A stretch of DNA of 52,414 nucleotides, taken from positions 1 through 52,414 of the forward strand of contig JAGGVT010000156.1 in the NCBI GenBank assembly GCA_021157815.1, written 5' to 3'. The DNA is from a bacterium (GTDB taxonomy: Bacteria > JAJVIF01 > JAGGVT01). Made by a program: the position numbers and the translations under genes. Within the stretch, counting starts at the first letter, position 1. Every line of letters starts with the position of its first letter. Shown one piece after another: positions 7,244 through 15,980 of this stretch. Below the pieces are notes generated by a model. That model did no database searches, was not told where the DNA came from, and saw only the letters and a list, made by a program, of their open reading frames with translations.

Positions 7244-7978
7244 ATGAAAACGCTGATTATCATACCGACATACAAGGAAAAAGAGAATGTGCCTAATCTC
7301 GTTCCGCGAGTGCTTGAACAGGACAAGGGTGTCGAAATTCTTTTCATCGATGACAACTCACCCGATGGCACAGGTGAAATCATAGATGGAATCTGTGCTG
7401 AAAATCCGAGAGTGCATGTAATCCATCGCGAGGGGAAACTGGGACTCGGGACAGCGTATGTAACCGGATTCAAATGGGTGCTTGAAAGGGATTACGGTCG
7501 CGTTTTTGAAATGGATGCCGATTTCTCGCATGATCCGAATGACATCCCGCGGCTTATCGCGGCAAGCAACGAATATGACCTGGTAATCGGTTCAAGGTTT
7601 GTGGGCGGAATCCGTATCATGAACTGGCCTTTCAAGCGACTGCTTCTATCGATGATGGCAATGGTTTATGTCAAATGGATTACGGGGCTTAAACTTGAGG
7701 ACCCCACTAGCGGATTCAAATGCTACAACCGCCGTGTCCTTGAGGGTATTGACCTTGATCGAATACGCTCAAACGGATATTCGTTCCAGATTGAAACCAA
7801 CTACAAATCGAAACTGGCAGGATTCACAACCATAGAGGTTCCAATCGTTTTCACGGAACGCGCGGATGGTGTTTCGAAGATGAATAAGAAGATAGTTTTC
7901 GAGGCAATCTGGATAGTATATAAGTTACGAGTGTATGGAATCCTGAGATGTCTGCTCAGACGAAAAGGCAAGCCGTGA
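7244..7978 (+). CDS. Polyprenol monophosphomannose synthase-type glycosyltransferase
   Basis: 244-residue GT2 enzyme resembling DPM1/Ppm1, which move a sugar (usually mannose from GDP-mannose) onto polyprenyl phosphate at the cytoplasmic face. Motifs in order are IIIPTYKEKENV, LFIDDNSPDGTGEI, EGKLGLGTAY, FEMDADFSHDP (the metal-binding DAD at residues 91-93), and LEDPTSGFKCYNR, with the conserved SGF. It ends in a basic tail without the C-terminal membrane helices of longer relatives. Located 9 bases after the polytopic membrane protein gene, whose product may be the acceptor-side enzyme. The exact sugar is not deducible. Confidence 0.88.
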   Translation: MKTLIIIPTYKEKENVPNLVPRVLEQDKGVEILFIDDNSPDGTGEIIDGICAENPRVHVIHREGKLGLGTAYVTGFKWVLERDYGRVFEMDADFSHDPNDIPRLIAASNEYDLVIGSRFVGGIRIMNWPFKRLLLSMMAMVYVKWITGLKLEDPTSGFKCYNRRVLEGIDLDRIRSNGYSFQIETNYKSKLAGFTTIEVPIVFTERADGVSKMNKKIVFEAIWIVYKLRVYGILRCLLRRKGKP

Positions 7979-8583
7979 TGCAAATTGCCATACAGGATGA
8001 AACAGCCTGTCTTTAAGCGGTATTTAAGCTGCGTAAAAATTTGTCAATTTTCAAATAATGATGAAAATTGCATCATAAAATTGAAATCTCGTTGAGTTAA
8101 ATCTGCATTGTCGTTTCGGAATCTCTTAGAAAACGATTAAATTAAATCAGATTATAGTACGATTTAATGTATAACAGGAGTATTTCAGAAAAAGTTATGT
8201 CATATTGGACATTTCGTTGAATTATTTTCATTTCGGGCATATGCTGGCAATGAAATTGTTATAACATAAGGCGTCGTTATCCCTGGAATGCCCCCTTTCC
8301 TCATTAGAAGGCCTGGGAAAGGGGGATTTGAAAAATAGTATTAACTTTTATATAATGAAAAGTATTATTTTAAAAAGTTGGGAAGTTTAATTTAACCAAA
8401 GGGGAGAGGAGTTAAATGTGAGATAGTGTTTTCGAAACTGGCGCGGGTTCCATCAGGGGCGCGTTAGTTTGTGTGCATTTTTGGCGATGCTATAAAGGTT
8501 GCTCTTTATTTGCATGGGCGATACTTTTTTAACGAAGTACAAACGTGGAGGTTAAGGAATAAACCTGGAGGTTAATTAAAATA
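7979..8583 (+). other. 605-base intergenic region and pilus-operon leader
   Basis: No gene is convincing here. A weak ACAGG/CCTGT hairpin with CTTT (7991-8014) may end the glycosyltransferase unit. An inverted repeat CCCCCTTTCC...GGAAAGGGGG spans 8290-8325. A strong promoter follows at 8328-8356, leaving ~220 bases of leader before 8584. The leader contains a ribosome-site-like GGAG before an ATG-TGA start-stop (8416-8421) and two GGAGGTTAA boxes near 8550 and 8570. I could not fold it onto a known riboswitch. Confidence 0.5.
8328..8356 (+). promoter_or_regulatory. Strong promoter of the pilin operon
   Basis: TTGAAA, 17 bases, then a perfect TATAAT. The start would be near 8363. Adjacent to the 10-base-pair inverted repeat CCCCCTTTCC...GGAAAGGGGG at 8290-8325, which touches the -35 box and could be a regulator site or an older terminator. 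The nearest downstream gene is the PilX-like gene at 8584. Confidence 0.75.
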
Positions 8584-11229
8584 ATGAAAGTGTTTTTTGG
8601 ATTCAAATTGATTTCCTGGGATGAACGAGGCGCGTCGCTTGTAGCCATCGCGATTATTTCTTTCTTCGTGGCGCTTGTTGCTCTGACTACACTTGCGTTG
8701 ACAAAAGCTGAAATCGAGTCTGTTGATGATCAGACCAGTGTTCAGCAGGCGAAGCTGGTTGCCGAGGTTGGATTGGAGCATGCTCTTGTGGGCCTGCGCC
8801 AGGGTCAGGACGACTATGTCCCCGAGGAAACCGAGGGTCTTCGCGATATGACCATGCAGGAGTTGTCTGATTACCTGCGCGACCCGGAATCCAACAGAGG
8901 GGTTGTTTATGATGAGGATCCCGACAGAACGTATTATTCCGCAATGGAGAAAACGAATATTGAATCGACTCCTTCCCCAACCTTCGAGACCATTCCCGGT
9001 GACAGTGCAAAGATAAACCTCACTTATGTTGATGACACAACTGTTGTTCGCGACATGAAAGAATATGATTACCAAAAACGTGTCGATAAGAATGAAAACT
9101 ACATCGTTTCACTTGGTGAGTCTCGCCGCAGCGATTCAGATGCTCGAAGCGCGATCAGCGCGAAATCATTTGAGGAATCGTCCACAATACTGGAACGGCG
9201 TGAGGTTCAGACTCAGGTTTTTAATGAAAATCATCTTGACCCGCCATATATCGAATCGGAACATGATTCCTATGACAGCAGCCTCAACAGAAGCTGGGTT
9301 GTTTCATATCCGAACGACCCATCAAACCAGTATCGTGGAATAACTGGAATCAACGTGGTAATTGACCAGGCGAGTCTTGGGCTTGGTTCCGTTGGCGATA
9401 CGCTTTCCTTCAGTTCGTGGAATGAGGCGACATCATCGTTTGACCCGCCATTTGATATTCTGTCGGGACCGCTTTCTGAAGGAACGTTGATGTATCAGTC
9501 AGCTTCACCAATTCCGACCAAGGCGATTAAAATCACGATGCTTACGGATTCGACTGATGATACGGCAAATGCCACTGCCAACTACGGATTTAAAGTAACC
9601 GGAATTGAGTACCATTATGACAGCGATGTTATCGAAGCATGTTATGAAACACCCCATCCTTATTCTGAAATTGAAAACAACATTTCATTCGCTGCCAAAC
9701 CGGATTTAATCCAGGTTATCTATTCTCCTTACGCTTTGCCAACATGGCGTGTAAATCCCATTGAGAAACCGGGGGATGGCATTGTTCTGCCCTGGGACAA
9801 GGATGAGCTTGCCACGGAGTTACCTGAAAATGAAGGCAGCGGAAGTTTAAGCGAGAGCTTGTATGAAAAGATCCGTCTTAAAAATGTAGGCGGTAATGAA
9901 TATCAGGTTATGCGGATTCATTTTGACAGTGAGTTCTATATAGAAAGCGGTGATGTACTGGATGTTTTCAATGGTAATACGGGTGCGATGATTGCATCCT
10001 ATACCGGCGCTGCCGGTGCGAATGCATACACGCCGTATGCTTTCCGTTCGAATCCCGATTTCCCGCTTGCCCTGATTCTCATGCTGCGACGCGACGGCAA
10101 CAACGATGAGCTTCCCGATCCGTATGGATATAAAGTTGATATTCTTGAATACAGTGATGAGAATGGCAACAGGGCTGTTATTTACAATCCTGTGCAGGGA
10201 ACGGCTCATGCTGAAAATATTGGATACAACGACGGCATGGCTGGAGCGATGAGAACTAATTTTGTCTTCAAGCCTGGTCCGCCTGAAATGGGTGGAACAG
10301 TTACAAACTGGAAAGTTGTATTCGACTGGGACGCGGATCTTCTGAATCTGGCGTCTGATTCAGACAGAATAATTCTCAGAAGGTCAGCCATTACAGGTCC
10401 AATGGTTAATGATTTATATTTCGTTACACCGGATGGCACTTATGGAGGCAATATTGGTGTTGTTCCGGGTTATATCAACATTAGTGAATTACGCCATTAT
10501 ATAATTGATATGGGCACAAGGTTCTGGCTTGAGATAATCACTGAATTCGATACCGAGAATTCATTCGCGAGAGTTGTGTCGAACCATGGATGGAGCATAT
10601 CTCACATTGAGGTTGCTTATAACAATGCCATTGCCGTCGATAACACAGCGCCAAGGTTGAGATCATCGTCGGTTACGCTAAAGTCGGCGGAAACCTGCGA
10701 AGCGACGCTTCTGAATCTTGAGTATCCATCATTTGGAAGCGAAGCTGATAATCGTGGTGAATGGTGGGTGAATTCAAAAGACCAGAAACAAATCCTTCTG
10801 CATTTTGACCTTGAGAGTTTCCGTCTTGAAGAGAATGACGCTATTTACATTTACAATGAAAATGGCTACTTGATGAAACTTATCCGTCCGGAAGGATATG
10901 ATGATAGTGGATTTACACATGGTGGAATATACGATCCGGACAATGATGACACGGGCGGCGGGACCATTGGATTTGAATTCCCGCCCAATCCGCCTGAAGA
11001 ATTAATCGAATCGCACGGTTGGGTTATCGTTACATCCGATTCAGCTCAGATTGTGCTTATGGGTGACGGCTCACCGAATATCGGATATTCCGGGTTCGAC
11101 ATCGACCGTATTGCATACTGGAGTCCTGTGGTAAATATTCGTAACATCATGACTGAATTCAGTTCAGATGATACGGATGAGTATTCGTTTAAGGTTACAG
11201 ATCCGGTCGATAAATTCCGTCAGTATTAA
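8584..11229 (+). CDS. PilX-like minor pilin with repeated CUB-like modules
   Basis: 881 residues. The N-terminus has a short basic leader ending ERG, then a 25-residue hydrophobic helix (ASLVAIAIISFFVALVALTT) with no glutamate at position 5, as in PilX/GspK-type minor pilins. The first ~80 residues (TSVQQAKLVAEVGLEHAL) match the PilX N-terminal helix. The rest is an unusually long ectodomain: about four beta-rich modules near residues 220-345, 430-525, 545-680 and 695-860, each with a pattern recalling CUB domains (for example MRIHFDSEFYIESGDVLDVF, then GYKVDILEY). CUB-like domains bind partners or sugars outside the cell. It is first in the prepilin operon. Start ATG 8584, with GGAGGTTAA upstream. 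Confidence 0.72.
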   Translation: MKVFFGFKLISWDERGASLVAIAIISFFVALVALTTLALTKAEIESVDDQTSVQQAKLVAEVGLEHALVGLRQGQDDYVPEETEGLRDMTMQELSDYLRDPESNRGVVYDEDPDRTYYSAMEKTNIESTPSPTFETIPGDSAKINLTYVDDTTVVRDMKEYDYQKRVDKNENYIVSLGESRRSDSDARSAISAKSFEESSTILERREVQTQVFNENHLDPPYIESEHDSYDSSLNRSWVVSYPNDPSNQYRGITGINVVIDQASLGLGSVGDTLSFSSWNEATSSFDPPFDILSGPLSEGTLMYQSASPIPTKAIKITMLTDSTDDTANATANYGFKVTGIEYHYDSDVIEACYETPHPYSEIENNISFAAKPDLIQVIYSPYALPTWRVNPIEKPGDGIVLPWDKDELATELPENEGSGSLSESLYEKIRLKNVGGNEYQVMRIHFDSEFYIESGDVLDVFNGNTGAMIASYTGAAGANAYTPYAFRSNPDFPLALILMLRRDGNNDELPDPYGYKVDILEYSDENGNRAVIYNPVQGTAHAENIGYNDGMAGAMRTNFVFKPGPPEMGGTVTNWKVVFDWDADLLNLASDSDRIILRRSAITGPMVNDLYFVTPDGTYGGNIGVVPGYINISELRHYIIDMGTRFWLEIITEFDTENSFARVVSNHGWSISHIEVAYNNAIAVDNTAPRLRSSSVTLKSAETCEATLLNLEYPSFGSEADNRGEWWVNSKDQKQILLHFDLESFRLEENDAIYIYNENGYLMKLIRPEGYDDSGFTHGGIYDPDNDDTGGGTIGFEFPPNPPEELIESHGWVIVTSDSAQIVLMGDGSPNIGYSGFDIDRIAYWSPVVNIRNIMTEFSSDDTDEYSFKVTDPVDKFRQY

Positions 11230-11230
11230 A

Positions 11231-11299
11231 TTTCCCGGGTGTTTAATGAACACCTTTGGGAAACAGCCTGGGATAATGGCGTTGTATCAACTAACGCCA
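11231..11299 (+). promoter_or_regulatory. Intercistronic hairpins between the PilX- and PilV-like genes
   Basis: Two stems: TTTCCC-GGTGTT-TAATG-AACACC-TTT-GGGAAA (nested, 11231-11263) and TGGCGTT-gtatcaact-AACGCCA (11277-11299). There is no T-tract, so they are more likely RNA-stabilising or processing elements than terminators. Confidence 0.45.
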
Positions 11300-11317
11300 A
11301 ACGGGAGTAAACAGATA

Positions 11318-12946
11318 ATGAGAGCATTAAGAAGTAAAATATCTGAATTAATCTCCTCTGATGCTGGTTTTACGCTTCTTGAAGTTGCGTTTGCCGGTGC
11401 GATAATGGTTATTGTCGGACTTGCTTATCTTGGAACCATCTCTCAGAGCATTTCAATCGCGCAGCTTTACACGGATCAGAACCAGGCGAATATATTAATC
11501 GAACGCGAGATAGAAGTTCTTAGAAATACGAAATTCGATACGATTCCCTTTAAGCAAACATCAGAACCGGACAAGCTCGAGGAAGTTCCGGATTATTACG
11601 ACAATATTGCAATCGCCAATCTTGATCCACTTGAACCGGGCTTTGTCGGGTCAAGCGGCGATCAGCTTGATTGCGACGATTTCAACGTGTTCGATAGTGT
11701 TCGTGCCAGCGATGAAAATAGCAAACGATGGATGGCTGTTGAAAATGGGCCTCTTGTTACAGCCGGCAGTTTTGTGCCAAGAACTGATGAGCCAATTATC
11801 ATCGATAACCCGGACGATCCAACTGAACCAATCATTATCAATCCACAGGATTATCAGTTTCCCATGGAGATTAACAGCGAAAGCCAATATGTTTATGTTG
11901 CTTTCCAGAAGTTGCAGAAAATTCACAGGATTATTTACGATAACCGGTTTAATGTTCGAGGAGACGATTCGCTTCCTGATACGGATATTGATTACCGATG
12001 CCAGCGAAACAGCATCTGGCAGAGGGATTATCAGATTTTCATTTCAGCCGATAGTGAAATAATGCCCGGTCTCCCATTCAGGCCTGATTACAATTCAACC
12101 GAGGTAATCCAGGAAGAAACGGAGCTGGGATACGGTTCAACGGGATTAATTGAGGTTTACAATAACTTTGAAGAACCGCTTGAAGCTACCGTTCTCGGTG
12201 TGGCGAATATATCTGTGGAAACGGATTTTGATTCCACATACCATTATCCTTATGCAACCGAGCTTGAAGCGTATGGTTACAAACTGGCAACATCCTATAA
12301 GGAGCGGTATGTGTTCGAAAATGGCGATGTTCATGTAGGCAACTATATAATGTTCATGCCCAAATACCTTGATTCCGGTTTCGACCTTTTCAGGCGGATT
12401 TATCTGGTTGAGGGTGAAACTGATTTCCCGCCCACACTGCAAAAACAGCCTTTGTACAGGATTCAGCTGAAGATTTACATGCATGACGATTCACGCAACA
12501 CGGATAGTTTTGTGAAGGAATTCTGGTGGCAGGAGGACGACAAGGAAATCATGGAATTTACCATGACCCTGGCAAGGAAAGTTACACCTGCTCAGGATAA
12601 CCTTCCGGGCCTGCAGGATTTGCCAAGGCATACCTACTATTATAACGATGAAGATGCCGAGTTTTCCTATACTATTCCGGGTGCGAATCGAATAAGGGCG
12701 CATTTTAGCACATTCGAACTGCAGAATTATCCGGATACCGATTACTTGGAGTTTTATGACAAGACGGGTGACCAGTACGGTGGACAGTATTTTGGGACCA
12801 TGATATCGTTATTCAGCCTTGGCCCATACAGCCCGTGGGTTGATGGTGATACAATTAAAATTCAATTCAAATCAGATGATTATGCGTCCAGTATTCCGAA
12901 CGCGAATCTTGACGGATTTGAAGTTGACTTTGTTGAAATTGATTAA
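11318..12946 (+). CDS. PilV-like minor pilin with C-terminal CUB-like domain
   Basis: 542 residues from ATG 11318 (GGGAG upstream; the frame is open from 11168 but overlaps the previous gene). A leader ending SSDAG is followed by FTLLEVAFAGAIMVIVGLAY, a type III prepilin signal with Glu5, as in PilV/GspI-type minor pilins. The ectodomain is very large for this family (typical PilV is 130-180 residues). The last ~110 residues (RIRAHFSTFELQ, then YLEFYDKTGDQYGG, then DTIKIQFKSDDYASS and LDGFEVDFVEI) read like a CUB beta-sandwich. The middle has a proline-acidic stretch (DEPIIIDNPDDPTEPIII). Second gene of the operon; an adhesive role is inference. Confidence 0.72.
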   Translation: MRALRSKISELISSDAGFTLLEVAFAGAIMVIVGLAYLGTISQSISIAQLYTDQNQANILIEREIEVLRNTKFDTIPFKQTSEPDKLEEVPDYYDNIAIANLDPLEPGFVGSSGDQLDCDDFNVFDSVRASDENSKRWMAVENGPLVTAGSFVPRTDEPIIIDNPDDPTEPIIINPQDYQFPMEINSESQYVYVAFQKLQKIHRIIYDNRFNVRGDDSLPDTDIDYRCQRNSIWQRDYQIFISADSEIMPGLPFRPDYNSTEVIQEETELGYGSTGLIEVYNNFEEPLEATVLGVANISVETDFDSTYHYPYATELEAYGYKLATSYKERYVFENGDVHVGNYIMFMPKYLDSGFDLFRRIYLVEGETDFPPTLQKQPLYRIQLKIYMHDDSRNTDSFVKEFWWQEDDKEIMEFTMTLARKVTPAQDNLPGLQDLPRHTYYYNDEDAEFSYTIPGANRIRAHFSTFELQNYPDTDYLEFYDKTGDQYGGQYFGTMISLFSLGPYSPWVDGDTIKIQFKSDDYASSIPNANLDGFEVDFVEID

Positions 12947-13005
12947 TATATGATACGTTTGAGATTTGAGTTATAATCGGATTTATGAGAGTATTAGAGG
13001 TTATT

Positions 13006-13058
13006 ATAAAGTGTAAACTTTATTAAATGATGGGGAATAAGCAGTTAAATGAAACTGC
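13006..13058 (+). promoter_or_regulatory. Intercistronic hairpins before the PilW-like gene
   Basis: ATAAAGT-GTAA-ACTTTAT (13006-13023) and GCAGTT-aaatga-AACTGC (13041-13058) lie in the 142-base gap between the PilV-like and PilW-like genes. Likely RNA structures that tune expression within the operon. Confidence 0.4.
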
Positions 13059-13088
13059 GGAGGTTCGTGGAGAAAAGGCAAGTTTAAA

Positions 13089-13757
13089 GTGGCAAGAGCG
13101 AAATATCAAAATATCCTGACACCATTCCTCAATGAGGATGGGTTTACCTTGCTTGAGGCAGTTATCGCATCCGCGATAACTGCTGGAACGCTGGTTATTG
13201 TTCTGCTGTTCAGCATGCGCTCATTTGAAATAGCGAGCGAGATAAATACTGTGAACGATGTCAATCATTCGTTCAGGCGCACCCAGAGAGCTTTTGTGCG
13301 TGATGTTCAGATGGCGCAGTATTTCTTTTTTGGCGCTGATGTGGATAATGAAAACAATCAGATTCCAAATGAGTTTATTGACAGAAGAGTTTTGACAGTT
13401 GGCCGCGAGAATGAAGATGGTGAGATGATCTGGTCGCGGTACGCGGTAAAAATTGGTACCGAGACAACAATATATTATCTTCTTGTTACTACAAACGAAC
13501 TTGAAGGCGCTGAACATTTCGAGACGAATATCATCGCCACAAATGTGCAGGACATGTATTTCGTTTACTATGACGAGGATGATATTGAAACAACAAAGGC
13601 TGAGGATGTTCGTCGAATTGAAATGACACTTGTTCTCGAAGAGAATAATGTTACAGAAATGATGCATTTCTCTTCGACTCTCAGGGGAAAGAATCTTGGA
13701 GTCGCCCTTCCTGATGAGAATATTGAAGTTCATCAGAATACGAACTTTGTGAAATAA
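13089..13757 (+). CDS. PilW/GspJ-like minor pilin
   Basis: 222 residues starting at GTG 13089; an AAGG lies ~10 bases upstream. Leader MARAKYQNILTPFLNEDG, then FTLLEAVIASAITAGTLVIV with Glu5. After the helix come FRRTQRAFVRDVQMAQYFFF, and later IATNVQDMYFVYYDEDD with RRIEMTLVLEENNVTEMMHF. This pattern is usual in GspJ/PilW minor pilins, which sit near the tip of the pilus or pseudopilus. Third in the operon after the PilX- and PilV-like genes, the order found in minor-pilin clusters. Unlike the two before it, it has normal length and no CUB-like part. Confidence 0.78.
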   Translation: MARAKYQNILTPFLNEDGFTLLEAVIASAITAGTLVIVLLFSMRSFEIASEINTVNDVNHSFRRTQRAFVRDVQMAQYFFFGADVDNENNQIPNEFIDRRVLTVGRENEDGEMIWSRYAVKIGTETTIYYLLVTTNELEGAEHFETNIIATNVQDMYFVYYDEDDIETTKAEDVRRIEMTLVLEENNVTEMMHFSSTLRGKNLGVALPDENIEVHQNTNFVK

Positions 13758-13768
13758 AACAGCGAATT

Positions 13769-14302
13769 ATGAACTTTTTTGAAAGACATACAAATCACCT
13801 TTTGGGCAATGCCTACGATGACAGCGGTTATACGTTAGTCGAAATGCTGTTTGTATGCATGATTATCGTAACAATTGCGATGATGAGCATGGGAGCATAC
13901 AGCAAGCAGAGGAAGTTCGGAATTGAGTCGATTTGTGTCACCAAACTCAAGCAGATTGCGCAGTATCAGGAATCATACAGAGACATTGGCGACCCGTCGT
14001 TGAATCCTGATGCATCATACGGAACGTTTTTCAATTTGCAGAATGCCGGGTTCATTCCATCGTGCTTTGTGTCGGCTGATAATGAAGCTCACGATGTCGA
14101 AGCGTTTATTAGGTATTACAAGATAGAGATTGTACGATCACCGACAGGACTGACCGAGGAGCCTGATAGAAACCAATATATGGTATTTGCTTCACCGATA
14201 GGGGCGCCGTACAAGAAAATGCGGATTTTCATGATGCAGGAAGATGGTGAGGTTTATTTCTTTTCAAACAATACTGACGGTGCGCGTATAGTCTGGGAAT
14301 AA
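13769..14302 (+). CDS. Type IV prepilin-like protein 1 of the tandem array
   Basis: 177 residues, leader of 20 ending YDDSG, then YTLVEMLFVCMIIVTIAMMS with Glu5. Position 1 is tyrosine instead of phenylalanine. The globular part has KLKQIAQYQESYRD, AFIRYYKIEIVRS and QYMVFASPIG...RIFMMQEDGEVYFF, the layout shared by most members of the array: an aromatic spine helix, a YS-type strand and a C-terminal DG turn. It starts 11 bases after the PilW-like gene and overlaps nothing. The role as a pilus or pseudopilus subunit is from the signal and context; which is the major subunit cannot be said. Confidence 0.8.
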   Translation: MNFFERHTNHLLGNAYDDSGYTLVEMLFVCMIIVTIAMMSMGAYSKQRKFGIESICVTKLKQIAQYQESYRDIGDPSLNPDASYGTFFNLQNAGFIPSCFVSADNEAHDVEAFIRYYKIEIVRSPTGLTEEPDRNQYMVFASPIGAPYKKMRIFMMQEDGEVYFFSNNTDGARIVWE

Positions 14303-14346
14303 TGTGCATATTACTGTCAGCGGTTTCCGCGGGACAGGAGCCTGAT

Positions 14347-14847
14347 ATGAAGTTCACTGAAATGAGAGACATATTGAAAGTACATGATGACAATGGATAT
14401 ACAATCCTTGAGGTTATCATGGTGGCGATGATAATCGGCATATTGATTACCATAGGCACGGCGCATTACCTCGAAGCCAGACGGCTGGCATCGGAGCATC
14501 TATGCGCCACAAGGCTTGCCAATATCGATGTGTATGAAAAAATGTATTATCGCCAATATGCGACATACGCCACATTTCAGGAACTTCAGGATGAGGGTTT
14601 CATTGATGCGGCATATACAGCGCATGATGATGTTCTGTCCAATGCAACACCATATATCCCCGAGTATTTCATGACGTTTAATATCTCAAGTGATACATAC
14701 CAGGTGTCGGCACAGACGGTTCATGGTGATTTCAACGCCGTTTATGTTCGCTGGCGCATGTCCGGCGGACTTGAAGACAAACGGGGCATGTTTGTTGATC
14801 AGACGGGAGTTGTCAGATATCTCTATAACAGACGTCCCGTGTTTTAG
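14347..14847 (+). CDS. Type IV prepilin-like protein 2
   Basis: 166 residues from ATG 14347 (AGGAG 6 bases upstream; an earlier ATG at 14302 overlaps the previous stop codon but lacks this site). Leader MKFTEMRDILKVHDDNG, then YTILEVIMVAMIIGILITIG, Glu5 present. Next are LANIDVYEKMYYRQYATYAT and ELQDEGFIDAAY. The C-terminal part (TVHGDFNAVYVRWRMSGG) diverges from the other array members and lacks the FIxxYS motif. It is followed 3 bases later by the next prepilin gene. Confidence 0.78.
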   Translation: MKFTEMRDILKVHDDNGYTILEVIMVAMIIGILITIGTAHYLEARRLASEHLCATRLANIDVYEKMYYRQYATYATFQELQDEGFIDAAYTAHDDVLSNATPYIPEYFMTFNISSDTYQVSAQTVHGDFNAVYVRWRMSGGLEDKRGMFVDQTGVVRYLYNRRPVF

Positions 14848-14850
14848 TTT

Positions 14851-15399
14851 ATGACTGGAGAAAGAGTGTTTAATCATTACGGCATATTCAGTAATTCAGA
14901 TTTGGAAAGCGGCATGACGCTGGCAGAGATTCTGGTTGTCATTGGGATTATCTTGATAATCGGGACACTCGCAATACCGAGTATCGTGCAGGTAAAGCGC
15001 AGGCATTTCGAGGATATCGCGATGCTTAAGCTCAAGGATGCCGCGAATGCAGAGAAACGCTACTTTCAGCAGTACAACAGGTTCGGGAAATATTATGAGC
15101 TTGTTGATGCCGGATTCCTGCCACATGGTTACACAACGAGGCTTGAATACTGGGGCCCAATTACAGGAATAAGCACAAGACCGTTCATTGAAGCGTACAG
15201 TGTTCGATTCCTGGTGCCGGAAAGTCCGAATTCGCTCTATTTTAAAATCGTGGCGTATCCTGTTGATGAGGCGCTTGGGCTCAGGGCATTTAATGTTAAT
15301 ATGTATCTGAACTTCGAGGGCAGGCCGGATTTAATATACCAGGACCCGCCTTTGAGAAATGGATTGCTGGATGACGGTTTGCCGATAGGGCATATTTAA
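14851..15399 (+). CDS. Type IV prepilin-like protein 3
   Basis: 182 residues. Leader of 21 ending LESG, then MTLAEILVVIGIILIIGTLA: Met at +1 and Ala at +4 are unusual, Glu5 is kept. It then has LKDAANAEKRYFQQYNRFG and ELVDAGFLPHGY. FIEAYSVRFLV and FKIVAYPVDEALGLRAF match the shared array signature; a C-terminal extension (PDLIYQDPPLRNGLLDDG) is specific to this member. It begins 3 bases after member 2, so the two are likely translated together. Confidence 0.8.
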   Translation: MTGERVFNHYGIFSNSDLESGMTLAEILVVIGIILIIGTLAIPSIVQVKRRHFEDIAMLKLKDAANAEKRYFQQYNRFGKYYELVDAGFLPHGYTTRLEYWGPITGISTRPFIEAYSVRFLVPESPNSLYFKIVAYPVDEALGLRAFNVNMYLNFEGRPDLIYQDPPLRNGLLDDGLPIGHI

Positions 15400-15464
15400 T
15401 AAAATAGTCAGTTTTGGGTAATAACTATATGGAAGAAAGGTCGGAATAAATCAGGAAGAATCGG

Positions 15465-15929
15465 ATGGCTTTGAGAATGGACAGAAACAGGCAGAAAGAA
15501 TCAGGATTCACGCTAATCGAGGTGCTGGTAGTTGTTGGTATTCTTGGAATCCTCGCGGTTCTGGCGATTCCATCACTGACCGGGACTGAAAGGTCGGCGA
15601 GGGAATCGGCGTGTGTCCGGGGTTTGCGCTCACTGGCTGATGCGGAAGAGATTTACTATGTACATCAGAAGCATTATCCCGGCGGCGAGGATGGCGTCCA
15701 CTGGTTTCGCCTTAGAAGCGTAGATGCCATCGACCCGAAAGTCTATAAAGGAAGCAAGAATGATTCGTTCATTCGCGACTATTCACTGTTATTCTATTCG
15801 ATTGGCCCATGGGCGCAGGCGTATTCGGTTGTGGCATACCCGATTAATCCTGAGCTGGGGATGCGGACTTTTATTATGAAAGATGACGGTATCATCAGAA
15901 ACACTGATAACGAGCCGATTAGGGGCTAA
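15465..15929 (+). CDS. Type IV prepilin-like protein 4
   Basis: 154 residues, textbook signal: MALRMDRNRQKESG leader, then FTLIEVLVVVGILGILAVLA with Pro at ~22. The helix continues ACVRGLRSLADAEEIYYVHQ; the globular part contains SFIRDYSLLFYS, YSVVAYPINPELGMRTF and KDDGIIRNTDNEP. This is the clearest example of the array's C-terminal signature. One cysteine is visible at ACVRG, so no disulfide loop of the classical pilin kind. It stands 65 bases after the previous stop and 51 before the next ATG. Confidence 0.84.
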   Translation: MALRMDRNRQKESGFTLIEVLVVVGILGILAVLAIPSLTGTERSARESACVRGLRSLADAEEIYYVHQKHYPGGEDGVHWFRLRSVDAIDPKVYKGSKNDSFIRDYSLLFYSIGPWAQAYSVVAYPINPELGMRTFIMKDDGIIRNTDNEPIRG

Positions 15930-15980
15930 TTTTTACAAGGCTGTTGTTTGATAAAAAAACAAAAAGAGCGGAAGCGCGTT

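Noticed and set aside
8363-8583. Cyclic-di-GMP riboswitch in the pilin leader
   Set aside because: I could not match the conserved GEMM-I tetraloop-receptor pattern, and GEMM-II needs a computed fold.
11168-11317. Longer start for the PilV-like gene
   Set aside because: It overlaps the previous gene by 62 bases and lacks a prepilin leader; ATG 11318 has a ribosome site and the correct signal.
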